Both the position numbers and the translations under genes were made by a program. Positions 1-12,284 of a stretch of 64,000 nucleotides of DNA are shown one piece after another. The notes under the pieces were generated by a model, which ran no database searches, was not told where the DNA came from, and worked only from the letters and a program-made list of their open reading frames with translations. The stretch comes from Hippasteria phrygiana. Its lineage: Eukaryota > Echinodermata > Asteroidea > Valvatida > Goniasteridae. Position 1 is the stretch's first letter. The number at the start of each line of letters is the position of its first letter. The stretch lies in NCBI GenBank assembly GCA_037893225.1, contig JAZGUH010000379.1, forward strand, positions 315,001 to 379,000. The letters are read 5' to 3'.

Positions 1-84
1 AGTCCATTTTTGCAACGTGTACATCAAAGTTTGTTCATTTTATTCAAGTATTTAAGGCTTCGGATTGGCAATAGACCTGGAATA

Positions 85-200
85 GCTGGAGACGAAGCTG
101 GAGACGAAGCCGGAAGACGAAGCCGGAAGACGAAGCCGGAAGACGAAGCCGGAAGACGAAGCCGGAAGACGAAGCCGGAAGCCAAAGCCGGAAGCCAAAG
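85..200. repeat. Tandem 13-bp minisatellite
   Basis: The unit is close to GAAGACGAAGCCG and is repeated about six times, with diverged units on both sides. Thirteen is not a multiple of three, so the open frames that cross it on both strands come from the repeat and are not evidence of coding. No gene is seen between this array and position 660. Confidence 0.85.
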
Positions 201-665
201 TCGAGCCAGTTTGGGAAACGGCCTGGATATTGCTTTGATAGCTTGGTAGACATAGCGCCCTCTGTCGCTCACGATATCTCCTGCAAATTCGCTAGCCAAA
301 GAGCAAGGCAAACCGCCACGGAACATGTTCCTAGAAATTTATCAACAAGTTATGTATAACCTTTTGAGGATAAAAACATAATTAAATTAAATCACAACAA
401 CAACCGTATGTATGATTATCCTTCGTATTATGTCTTCAACAAATATCAAATTGCTGGAGGCTATCGCCAGCAGTCGATAAGGGAAATGATGCAACATGCT
501 CTGAACAGCTCTAAAATTGTTACAACAAATGATAAATAAAATCTAGCATATTGCTGTTTTTGTTATACGTACGCAAAACAGTCTGAGACAGCTGCATTAT
601 AGTAGCTTTCCCTGCCTTTGGCAAAAATTCCACTTCCCGCACTTCCGTAACATACATTTGTAAAG

Positions 666-3600
666 TCACATTATGTCCGGTAATATTCTCTCCATATTAG
701 TCGGGACCCTCTCCGTTGGGTCTTGTATCCCTTTCAACCAAACCGATACGCGTTTGTCACTGGATAGGGGTTCTTTTTTGTATTCGGGAATTGTTTCCTT
801 CGTAAAAGTTCTCTTTCTATCGTTAACCTCCTCATCTTCATCAGTTGCTGCCTCATTTAATCCACCTTCAGCATTATTAGCAAATCTCCGCGCGATTCCT
901 TGGACCGCCTCGATGCTCAAAATGCTTTCCCGCCGTTCCTGGATGTCGTACAGGTTGCTAGGATACCCCGTGTCGTCATCTAACACGTAGTCATCACCAT
1001 GTTCGTCGTGCGGATAATGAGGGGCGTGTTGTGAGTCACTAATACCAAAGGGGGCGGCAACATATGATTTCTTTGGGAGGTTTTTCAAGCTGCAGTCAGT
1101 GGGTAGTGAGTTTGAGTTTCGCTGTGCATGCTGGGAGCCTGAATCACGTCGTAGTCTCCTTCTTGGTTCTGCAGCCTCCTCCAGATCAGTACAGTCTTCC
1201 AAAGCGAGGCTAGTCTCGTCATTGTCTTGAATTTTACTGCGCTCTCCTATCAAAAAGAAACAGTTCATTAATGTCAACATTATAGGATTTCAGTGTTTTT
1301 CTTGAATAAAAATTACAATGTCCTTCAGAATCGTAGTATACGAACTGTTGGATCAAATGACCTTGACTCAAGAGGGAGAATGGATGTCATGAAAGTGCCA
1401 CTTAGGGAGAGAAGAAAATCCTTTCGGATTGTTTCTATTCTCCGAAAAAAGTCCTTCTCTTAGACTATGAGGTTGATTTTGAAGCAAATTGTGCTGCTTG
1501 TAAACCAAAGGAGCTTCTTTAATTGTTTAAGGTTCCGTTAGTAAGAGTAAAAGACACTCCAAGTCCAAGTGCTTGCAAAGAACAAGGCCACCCTCTTCAA
1601 GTGTCCTCCTCAACAACCACACTGATGTTTGGTAAATCCTAAAGTACTTAGACCTGCGTTTTGAAAGCGATTCCATTGTACCTGTATTATTCTGTCTTGC
1701 AAGAGGTTTGTACTAGGAATGGGGAACATTACATCCTTTACCGTGTTGTTTTGTGTAACTCTGGGTTAAAGGAAAATACCCCCGCCCCTTCCCCCGTCCC
1801 TTGTTAGCTCTTTAAGTCCACGTCATTGTTGTCATGAAATAAAAACTTCTAATCTTAAAAAAATTCCAACTGTCTCGGCAAACAATCTTGATTCTTTGCA
1901 AATCTGGACTTGTCTTTGCATTGCGGGCAGTCTATTTGTACCAATGAGGGTTTGCAGAAACAAGTTCAATGAAACTGAAGTGGGACAGGGTTAATTTGCA
2001 CGGGGGGGGGGGGGGGGGGCGCTAAGCAGATACCCGCTGATTTGTTTCAAAATCAAGACAGTCGTCAAGACGGGAAAACAAAAACTGCCACTGGCTTCGG
2101 CATAATTGACAGTGGGAGTTCGGTACTGCGCGCGTGACACATTGCACGATCGAAAATTTACGTGGGACGCTGCTCATAAGCGTATGTTGGTTTATGGTGT
2201 ATGTCGAGGACATGGAACATATGAAAGCTATCATCTGGTTGGAAAAAAAACAATGGAGTTTGAAAAACTTTTTCAAAGAAGGCATCGGAGGACAATTGAA
2301 AGTCCTCGGTATATAGTGTAAACAAGCCTGGGGTGTTGGGTATTCAAACCGTGGATGAAAAATGCCGGAGAACAAAGGAAAACAATATCGTCCGCAATTC
2401 CCAGCATACGTCCACGATTGGGATTGTGTACAAAACATATGGAGGTCTTCAAACAAAAGTACAAACAAAAGAGAAACAATAGGACGTCCACGTTTCGGGG
2501 GGGGGGGGGCGTGTATAGCGCATGCTAGTGAATGATGTTGTGATCCAAGAACTTCAGGAAAAACTCTCGATTTCATCCACTATAGGCAGATGGTTCCCAA
2601 TTTTCGGTACCCTCCGTCTGAAGATAAGTGGATTCACCCAGACCGTCTGAAGCTCAACCCTTGTCCTAGCTCGTTTGCCCAACCAACAGACATTCTTAAA
2701 CTTGTTAGGTCTAAATGTCTACTTGTTGCTATATATTCCCACATCACTTCTTATCACTTTTTATTACTCTCCGGTCACTCATGAGGTCAACATAGAGCCA
2801 AACGTTTAAAGTATTTTATCTGATGCGACTGGAAACTTTGAAAGTGTATTTTTTCGCGCGATTTACTAAGAATTGAACACATTAATCCGTCGATCGCCAC
2901 GCTTATGTAATATTCATGTATTTTCGGGGATGGCTGTTTCAAGGACTGTGCCGAGGCCCGTCATGGAGTCACATTCAAAATTAAAAAGCTGGAAATGGGC
3001 ACTGGTAAGCGGCCATTAGAATTCGCCCGTATCGTACCTGGTCCTTACTTAACTTGAATAACAGGCAGCTCACGGGCCCCTATAAAGAACACATCGCGTG
3101 AACAAATCACTATAGCAACAAGCTTTTGATCCATAATTTATCGAACTGTAACCTCGACAACTTCACAAGTGCAGAGCCGGCTTATGGCACTCAATTGTAT
3201 ATCTAACAAGTTTATGGCCAGACAATGATTGATAACGTAGGAGCAGGTGACAGAGAACCAATCTTCACCTCTGACCTGTCTCAATGTTTCATTGAATTCT
3301 TCTGATTCCTACGTGATTGCACTCCCGAGCCGTTTTGCCAAATACTGCCTCCCACGAGGCACCGATTTCTGGGGAACACCATTCACATGCTTGCTTTGCT
3401 CCAGATAGTTTGTAAAGAACTTGAATTCCATTGCTCTGGATTTAATCAGGTGTGATGATTCGCAAAAGGGGCAGAAGCCCTTTGCTGGTTGCTTGGCAAT
3501 CCTTGAGTATAATGTCAATTGCTTCGCAGATAATGTTTAAAAACGTCATATTATGCGATCGGGCTTTTACGACTTTTATACCGGCCTATATTTAATACAT

Positions 3601-6600
3601 GCACATTTTCACATATGATGGGGATGGAATCATCATGCGATACAACGGGATTTGAATGAAATTAGCTGAGAGGAATTGAGATAAAACAACAACTATTTGA
3701 CATCGGAACGGTCTCTTTAACTATTAAAAAAAAAGAATAACACCGTTGCACTCGAATAGTTACTGCTACTGTCGCCGCAGGCACCCTCCTTGGCCTTATA
3801 CAGCGCCATGTTCCTTCTGTATGTATTATGAGCCACAGTCCTATAACCTAGGTCAACCTATAAGCGATAATGGTTCATGTGTAAACAACATATCATAACA
3901 GTAGTGTTTGGCATTTCTGGTTCACATTTCATGGTAACCTTTATAGTTACAGAAAATTCACGTTGTATAAAATTTGAAAATGGCCAAATGCTGCCTGGAT
4001 TAGATTGTGAATTCGGTAAAAATGAAATCATGGTTGAATTACATATTTCGCGATACAATGATGATAATTAGGCCTACTTGCCTTGTTTGGTAGTTTTGAA
4101 AATCAAAACGTACACTGCAAAAACAGTGTTTAACAAGTAAACACTTTTCTAAACACCCATTGCTATCAGTTTGTAAACACGTTTACATACTAAACATGTT
4201 TAGCGTATTGACGGATATAGTGTTTAGCCATTGAACACTGATGTTTAGGAATTGGACACGTAATGTTTAGCTTCTAAACATGTTTACAAACTGATAGCAA
4301 TATTGTGTTTAATTGCTAAACACAGTTTTTAGAGTGTTGGTGTCGTGATGTTACAGGCATACGTGAAAGCAGGATAAAGAATGGTTCATAATCAAACAGC
4401 TTGGTTTCGGTTCAATTAATGTTAAGGAATTTATTTGTTTTATTTGTAGTTAATTTTTAAATAAGATAAAAGAAGTCTGCTATGAACATGCAATGCTGAA
4501 TTCAACACGTACGCAGCCAGACCTGCCCTGTCACTAATTTTTAATGATTCATCAATCGGTAGCTAGGACTATTATGCAGAGTGCATAGAAACCATTATCG
4601 AGTCACACTTCATGTCTCCGAATAGCGTGAAGTGCAAAATCTGCTTGAGTAAAGTCTACGTTTAAGGACAAAGAGTCATGATAAAATAACTAGGTTAGAT
4701 GGAGCCGTATTTCAACAAGATTATTAAAATTTCAGAATAGATTGAGGATACTTTTAATACCAAACATGGGATTGCAGAGTTCTTTATAGGAGGTTTAGCG
4801 GAGTGAAAAATCTTTTTATTCGAGTCAGTAGGGAAAAACTTGGCTGCCAAGACATAGATTCTTGGAGCAACTTGTCTGGAATCTTTAACCACGGCAATCC
4901 CCAGGTCACTTACTCTACTCAATGTCGCGATGGTCATGAAAGTTTAAATAATAATTTTGTTGTCAGAATGTTGCAAGTTTCGGGCATCTTTAAGCAACTG
5001 TGGCTATACAGTATAATATTATTTTGGTAGATTCTTTGCGTTTCTCACGCACTGTCGTCATGGGTACCGTCAGTCTGTGTATGCATGAATTGTTTGAGAC
5101 GTTCAAGATGGCAGCCCACTTCCTCACCAAGTACGAAAACGAACCAAATGCTCAGTAAATGTTGAACCATTCAACCTAGTTTAAAGGTCATTTGTCTAAA
5201 AAATTGGCAAAAGAAATTTATATTTTTCGATAGATAGAAATATCAAACTTATCATGATGTTAACTTATCATGATGTTATTTAACTTATCATGATATTTTT
5301 TAATACAACAGAGTATTTGATTCGGTCGCGTTCAGAGATCAAAAAGAGTTTTTGTCATGGATGAATTTAGACAATTTGAAAACTATCTTGATGGAATAAG
5401 TTTCTTGGAAATGGGGGACACCCTCACGAATATGTATCAGCGATGTTTTCCACTCAGATTAAAAGTCAGATTAATTGGCACATGGTTCCATGGATAGTAA
5501 GGAGTCTTTCATGTTACTTGTAAACCACAGACATAAGGTGGCGGAACAGGGGAACAGGAGGGCAGGGGGTATCCCCCCCCCCCCCCGCACTTGTTCCACT
5601 TGGAGGAAATGGCCCCCACTTTTTACAATTCCGCACAAGAAAAACAGAAAAGGGCAGCAGGCGGTCGGCATGCAAGTTTAAATAAAGGTAAAGTTGTTCA
5701 TGTTGAAATTGGTTTCCACTATATAATGTTGTTTCGAATATTAGTCCATCTCACCCTCTGTTTTAAGAAAAACATTCCCAACAGAGTTGAATGATTATCC
5801 ATGGGACTTAATCCATCCTTCTCATTCCAACTTTCTTTTGTTACTATTATATAGTTATATTCTTAAAAAGGAGGATCTTTCGGATGCGGGAAGATGCAAC
5901 TTAGGTGACCTACCTGAACATGAAGGCAGGTGGTATGATTTCTTGGAGTCATGTACCGACAGTGCATCATTGGCAGGTGTATCTGGACGACTTGGAGGCA
6001 ATAGAACTCCTCCTTTTAAACCAACGGACCTTCTGACAACAAACGGAGAGGCTGGTCCTCTGGTAGATGCTGTCAGAGTCTGACATGGATCGTTACTGTT
6101 TCCTGCGTAGTGAAGCACATCACTGTAAGATCCAAATGATAAGGGTCTAGATCGGAGTTTCTGGCTCTGGTCTGAGCAAGGGGGAGAGGGGGGTACAGAG
6201 GAAGATGGAGAATCGTCACCCGAGTTACGCCTCACACCGCCCAGGGTCCGACGGACAACCATGGGAGATCCCTCTAAAGACCGACTACCCCTGCTTGGAC
6301 CAGACCTCGAAGAGTTTAACGTGTGAGGTTTACGAAGGATCCTCGGAGAGTTTGTCTCTGAGGAGTTTTGAGAGCGAGGACTTTGGTCTGGCGGGTGAGG
6401 CACAGGGCTGGCTGGACCGCTCGTAGTTTGTGCTATCCTCAACCGTCCTATACTTGAGTTATTCTTGAGCAGTTCAGAGTCGGAACATTGCCGCACCATG
6501 AACTTTAACCGGCGTCTTATGAGCGGGCTAGATGTCCCAGGACCGACGGGGGCTTCGCATTCAAGTGCCCCACGACAAACGTCAGGAATTCCGCTGGGGT

Positions 6601-6787
6601 CCAGCGTTGTTTGGTGATTTCGTCGTCTGTCAGGAGCGTGGGGTACCCCGACTAGTGGGGGTAAATCGCTGGATGTCATGGGACTACTGTTACTCTTACC
6701 CAAATTCATCTTACCGTTGGAATGGAGACATGGTTGGAGTTCGGAATCACGAGGCCCGTGAAGATGGGAATGAGGAGGAGGAGGAGG

Positions 6788-6827
<40 letters not shown>

Positions 6828-6889
6828 GGTTCGGAAACGGGGATATTCTGACGGCTGTGTAATGCAGAATGCAATGGGTGATCAGTCAT
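666..6889 (-). CDS. Unrecognised Ser/Pro/Arg-rich protein with poly-His and poly-Pro tracts, two coding exons, 518 aa
   Basis: Coding exons are 6889-5914 and 1246-666. The first ends at a GTAGGT donor in phase 1. The second starts after a TTTTTGATAG acceptor in the matching phase, and the total of 1557 nt ends in a stop. The ATG at 6889 has an in-frame TAA upstream near 6940, which supports the start. The protein looks mostly disordered. Near residue 23 it has eleven His followed by six Pro. Repeated Ser-Pro and Arg-Arg motifs follow (SPLIRRRLKF, SPMVVRRT, SPFVVRRS). The C-terminal exon is acidic and then basic (DDYVLDDDTG, TDEDEEVNDRKR) and ends PDIM. I see no membrane segment or catalytic motif. 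The SP-x-VVRR repeats could be kinase or docking sites, which is inference. I do not recognise the family. Confidence 0.7.
2337..2500 (-). repeat. Dispersed repeat copy (family shared with 25676-26001)
   Basis: Read on the minus strand, it carries the same ordered motifs as the copies at 25676-26001: CGTGGAC, CCTATTGTTTCTCTTTTGTTTG, a GGTTTTGTACAC-like block, AATCGTGGAC, and a terminal CACGGTTTGAAT-like block. Order and spacing are conserved although the sequence is diverged. Confidence 0.65.
4111..4340. mobile_element. Foldback MITE, CACTGCAAAAACAG termini
   Basis: The left end reads ACACTGCAAAAACAGTGTTT and the right end is its imperfect inverse (AAACACAGTTTTTAGAGTGT). Internal arms ATTGCTATCAGTTTGTAAAC and GTTTACAAACTGATAGCAAT are perfect inverses. 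Many TGTTTAG/CTAAACA units fill the centre. There is no coding capacity, so this is a non-autonomous element. A related short element lies at 10276-10378. Confidence 0.75.
6779..6826 (-). repeat. Trinucleotide microsatellite coding poly-His/poly-Pro
   Basis: A plus-strand GAG/GAT run reads on the minus strand as eleven CAT codons followed by CCT codons, inside the first coding exon of the 666-6889 gene. His is encoded almost purely by CAT, so the tract probably varies in length between individuals. Confidence 0.85.
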
Positions 6890-9422
6890 CTTAAAGATCA
6901 GGAAGTGATGACTGCGCTCGTTACACTGGAAGCTCACTTATCAACATGGGAAGAATGATGGTTAAGTCTCGTGGTGTTTCAATATCTTGGTGGTAACGCG
7001 CACGTCCAGTTAAGACAGTTAAGACGACATGATTATTTTCACAGCATGATTACCCTCAACAACAAATGTATCTATCCATAGCCCAACGTACCGCATCTAC
7101 ACTAAGTGCTTGTATACTTTGGTAGACGGGGTTAAACATCCCACAATTCATTAGTCCTGTCCACTTCTCGTTGGCGAAGATATTTTTGTGGGGTGTGTAT
7201 ACTCCCCTAATGATAATCACTGAAGATCAACACAGACAGGAATAAATTGCGCAGAGGTTTGTCAACGGGCTCCATAGGCTCTGGAAAACAGTCTCCATTA
7301 ATCCCGTCCAGTTGGGTGTGATGATGCTTTACAAATACCGTGGCAGCATCACGATCATCAGGGCTAGTCAATCTGCCGTCCTGTGTCTGTGGTTGAGACC
7401 GTCCTGTAAATTAATCTCGTTTCACCCGGTTGAGTCTTTACAGAATTCCTGCAACCCCACGCGGAGTGTGACTAGTTATTCGCCGTACCAAACTCCATGG
7501 TTGGCCACTGGACCATGCAGAATCATACTCTAAACCTGTATAATTGTTATAACCTGCCACGAAGAGACTTGCCTTGAAACTACCGTGCTCGGAAGCAGCG
7601 GTCCATTGTCACCCAGGCTCACTTATCGGCTTCCTAGTTCCTGGAGGATAGAAGTTAATATTCAGGATGATCGGCTGAAAATGCATAAATTACATCCAGA
7701 AAGGTTATTGTGTTGTAAACACAACACATGCCACCGTGGGAAAAAATCAATATCCTGCACAACTCAATCGATAAATTTGGTATTTTTTCTGTGATCCGAT
7801 TTTCACAGCGTTATGACTGCATACTGTAGGTCGGGTCAACTTGCGACCTCCAAATAGCAGCCCATGTGTGTAGGATCGGGAGAATGATATTTATCATTCT
7901 CCACGGACCCTCTCCACACAAAAGCACCCGTTTATTATTCGACATAAGTGGAGTGCTCTAAGGGGTTGTCATGCCAACACATACGCCGTGTCCCCCCAGC
8001 GTGTGGGCCGATATTGAACAACGAGGGCGTTTAACTTTATACCTACAAAACTCACCACCGCGGCTCAACCCCGTCTTTCATTATTCCACAAACAAAATTT
8101 AGACGACTCAAGACAGACATTATTTTTGTATGAGTACTCACGGGATTAAACAAAGGATTTATGGAAGTGTTTTTATATTCCTTTTGGGGGGGAGTGGGTG
8201 GTATTAGAGCGGTGATTCAACAAAATACGCTGCTTTAATTTTTGTTTTTTTTAATTACTATACAATTTCGAACTTCAGCAAGTTCTTTATCAAAGGCAAA
8301 AGACTATATTTTCCAAATTGTTGTTTTATTATGTCCATTATCACACGATTTTAACAGGTTTTCACTTTTCATTTGCCTTTGAGAAAGAACCAGCTAATTT
8401 CTTTATTTGTATATTTCAGGTCCATTCAGTCAGTCAGCAGTTTGCAACAGTTTAATTCATTTTCAGGTTTTCACTTTTGTTTGATTGTTTCGGTTTTGTG
8501 TTTTGTTTTATTCCTCTCTATGTTTCTTTTTTAATCCAAGATCTTCCGGAAGCGTCACAACAGTAATCAGATGAAATATTAGAGAGGTTTCGCATGCGAA
8601 CGGATACGGTTAGTACGCCGGATACGTCACCAGTTTTTGTGTACTTATGACGTCACAGTCTCTCGGTATCCGCTATCCGTCTGCAAGGCACGGATATCTC
8701 GCTCGCTATAAAAAGCATAAAACGCGTAGTGAAATTTCAAATTTCAAGTATTTCTCTGTTATTGTTTTTTGTCATATGCATGATTAGATTAAAAAGAAAG
8801 GAACCACTGAACATGTACATACATGTACATGTTCAGTGGTTCCTTTCAAAGAAATGACACGTACATCTATATACGTGTCATTTCTTTGTATTTTTAAACC
8901 TTGGAATTCGACATGATTAGCCTCAAAGTCAGGTACCAAAAGTTTGTGCAGAGTGGTTCTCCGCTGTCGGAAATAGACTTCACTTGGCTACCAGCCTGAG
9001 TGTGCAATGTTGGGATTGCAAAAATGGGAGGGGCCGCGAACGTTTACAGATAGCTAAACGTATGCGTACGTGTATCCGTTCGCATGCGAAACCTCTCTAA
9101 AATTGAGTGTTTTGATTCTTGTTTGTACTATATCGCGTGATCCACCTGCGCTTTGCGTTTGACACGCCCAATGCGCAAAGTTTCGTACGCGCGCGCAATG
9201 TCATGCTGAGCGCGCAATACATTGTTCCATTGTTTACTTTTTAATTATTATGATGCAATAATATGAATTTGAATTTCATTCATGACGCGACGTTGTGAGA
9301 TTGACATTCTTTCTGGTTTTCTCTGACATGTCTGACATAAATTCTGTGATTTTCCGTCAGAATGCTATTACTACTAGGCCTAGGCATACTTGACGATCGT
9401 TGGTTATCGTAACAGAGGTAAA
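6890..9422. other. Divergent intergenic region between the 518-aa gene and SoxH
   Basis: This 2.5-kb stretch separates two genes transcribed away from each other, so it should hold both promoters and 5' untranslated exons. I could not place a TSS. A possible 3' splice site (GTAACAG, ending about 9414) just upstream of the SoxH ATG suggests a 5' untranslated exon further left. The foldback element at 8582-9097 occupies part of the region. No other coding segment is supported. Confidence 0.5.
8582..9097. mobile_element. TA-flanked foldback element with nested hairpins
   Basis: The terminal inverted repeats are GAGAGGTTTCGCATGCGAAC on the left and its inverse on the right, each flanked by TA, as in Tc1/mariner-type insertions. 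Inside are two separate perfect hairpins: about 8804-8841 (CCACTGAACATGTACAT and its inverse) and about 8851-8885 (GAAATGACACGTA and its inverse). There is no open frame of note. Confidence 0.75.
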
Positions 9423-12252
9423 ATGCTTTCCACTATATCAATGCCAGCTCCTGCTACAAAAGAAATTTGCCAGTTTCTTAAAAAGATCCCATCTATACTG
9501 TCTGATGGTGGCGCGTCAGAAGAAATCATGGCGGGGCAAAATCTCACTAACATTAATCCAAACCACACAAGCCAAGAGAAGAGCAAGAGAGACGCTAGCA
9601 AATCGGAGGAGCAAAGGACTACGACACCTGGGAAGCCTTCCATATCAACCTCTTCAGACTTCAACAAGAATTCCAGCGACTTGAAAACTGCTTTACCCAC
9701 CGATAAATCGAAATGTGGTATCGATAAGATCCAACCAAACATGCCAAAGAGTATGAGTCAGATTTACTACTTACTGCCTGTGTCAGCAATCAAAAACGCT
9801 TCATCGACAGAAGGATTGGTTCTTAACAAGTAAGCGAGCGTCTTTATGTTGTACCATTTCTGTAACATAAGAAATTATATTTTTGTTAAGCCCAATTTTT
9901 TTGGTTTGAATTTTCAAAGTGTAGGCTAGGGGCCTATGAACAAACTGAAAAGGGGCCTGACACTAGCTGGGTGTGAACCTGCGACTACCGGCATGAACGG
10001 GTTATACTGTACCAGCACTCTACCAACTGAGATATGTTGCCCTTTGTTGACAGTAGGTTATTGAGGGGGAGGATTTCGCCCCAACCTGCAGTAGTGCAAA
10101 GCTGCAATGTGGGGAGGGGATAACTCAATGCGGATATGACTTTTTAACTTGTCGGCCTATAACGTTAGACAGCTTTGCTTTTTTCGTGGTACCCTCCATC
10201 TCACTGCAATTAGGCCTATACCTTATGTTTCTTGCATCGTGGTTCATTTATCTCCCTTTAACATAGTCTCCTCTCCACTGCGTTAAATTAACACCATGTG
10301 GTGTTTATATTGGACCACTCGCCCAATATAAACACCACATGGTGTTACTGTTAGATTAACACCACAGTTTTTGCAGTGTCCTCTCTTATTACTTCAAGAG
10401 GAGCTATAGACCTTATCGCAAATACTGCCTGGTTGAGACGTCACAATCAAGGCACTGTGGGAAGGGAAAAGGAGCAATATGTTTGTGCCTTTTTCCTTCC
10501 CAAAATGCATTTTGACCATTGTGACGTCTCAACCAGGCGGTATTTGCGATAAGGTCTCTTTTACATCACCAAACAGATTATCTTTCGAAAGCAAACCTTC
10601 TAAACCAGTGCCAGTAACGAAGAGTCTTACATCAGCAGCAGGATTAAGCACTGCGAGTATCACGTGTAAGATTGGTGAGAAACTCTACAAATGTTTCGAG
10701 ATCAAAGAGCAACCCAACAACACAGCAGTAAACATTGAAGGTTCATCCTCACTGGGTGGAAATCGTATGATCTCCAAGCTATCACCTTGGGTAGAGGAAT
10801 CCGTGGTAACTTCTACTGAGTCTGTGCAACCTCGAGCCACGGTTGTTCCAGCCATGACGATTTCAACTTCGAGTGACAACCAAAGGTTCGGCGAACGTTT
10901 CATCCTAGTTTTGCTTGGTTTTGTAAAATTTGTTTGCCCTGTTTTAAAACAGCTATTTTTCCATGTTTCATGCTCTCTATTTTGTTGAACTCTTTCAATT
11001 TGAATGTCTCGTTGTTTTATTCATTAAAATATCGATGTCCATTCTGAGTAATTGACTGCATGTAGGCCTATTGCTTTTCTGTTTCCCGTATGTCTGTTGC
11101 TCCAGTGCCAATCTGTAAATAATAATTGATTTAAAATACAAATGTAACTCTGTGATACTATTGAAAATGTGTCTTCGAAAAAATGTTATTTTCAACAGCC
11201 AGCAGGTGGCGAGGTTGACCACCACACACACCCGTATGCAAACAGCCACAGACCTACCAACTCCAACAAACACCAGTCCTAAACGACTGGAAGAAAATTC
11301 CCAAGAGCTGACAAAATTACCGCCGTCCATCCCCACATCCATCCCCCCGACCACGGTGGCTGAAAACAAGACGACTTGGTCTTCCGTTACCGACGATTCG
11401 TCTCGGACAGAGAAACTGTACACAGAACTGACTTTGTACAAAGCTGACGACTTTCAGACCACCAGGCAACCTGCTGAAAGGGCGTCCACATATAAATTCG
11501 CGGGTCCTTTGCTACAAATCAACGGAAACTGCTCCAATGCCTTAGGGAATGGCACCAAGCTCCCCAACATTAACAGTGATACGGTTAGAAACGTACTCAC
11601 GCCCTCTACAGTTAAAACCACGCCCCAAGCGTCTACTGATGACATCAAAGTACCATCAACGATGGCCAATAGTGACGCAAGCATGCGTGCACCAAACACA
11701 AACAGTGAGTATGAGATACCGTTTCAAACGAAGGAGAAGCACACAAAAATAATATTTTAAAGCGTTATTGCGCATTACCCTACGCTACTCTATGAATTCA
11801 CTAATACTTCATATTCTTTTAATTGTCCGCAGGTATCTTCCCAGTCCCCAAAGCCCACAAGGGCCCTAGAGCTGAACACATCAAGCGGCCTATGAACGCC
11901 TTCATGATATGGGCTCGCATCCACAGAGCACGCCTAGCTCATCAGTTCCCACAAGCTAACAATGCTGACATTAGCATCCGACTTGGTGAATCATGGAACG
12001 CCTTGACACAGGAGCAGAAACAGCCCTTCTACGACGAATCAGACAAACTGAAGAAACAACATAAGCAGGAACATCCGGGTAAGTCTATGACGTCATATCG
12101 ACACCAAATCGCTACTACCCACCTTCCTGAATGGCCCAAGGGCGCTGGTGGCGGCCATGGGCGTAAATCCCGGGGGAATGGGGGTATATATCATTGTGAG
12201 GGCCCCAAATGATCAGCTTCTGCTGGATGGGTTACCCTCATTAAAGATGGTT

Positions 12253-12284
<32 letters not shown>

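Larger units (their letters stand above)
1247..5913. other. Long intron of the 666-6889 gene with repeats
   Basis: This 4.7-kb stretch has no convincing exon on either strand. It holds a G18 run near 2001-2019, a dispersed repeat at 2337-2500, a foldback element at 4111-4340, a threefold repeat of the unit TTATCATGATGTTA at 5250-5302, and a C-run near 5573-5587. Short open frames within it lack splice signals that would fit the flanking exons. Confidence 0.6.

Noticed and set aside
10..326. Overlapping open frames on both strands at the left end
   Set aside because: They run through a 13-bp tandem repeat that is open in several frames. There is no codon-level or splice evidence.
2022..2576. 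184-aa minus-strand frame
   Set aside because: It overlaps a dispersed repeat and poly-C tracts, lies in an intron, and shows no family motif.
6532..6894. Plus-strand frame with an Asp/Glu run
   Set aside because: It is the complement of the poly-His/poly-Pro exon on the minus strand, which has matched splice phases.
9965..10042. Functional tRNA gene
   Set aside because: A and B boxes are present, but arm pairing is incomplete and it lies in an intron among repeats. A SINE fits better. The same applies at 26510, 41115, 45361 and 59421.
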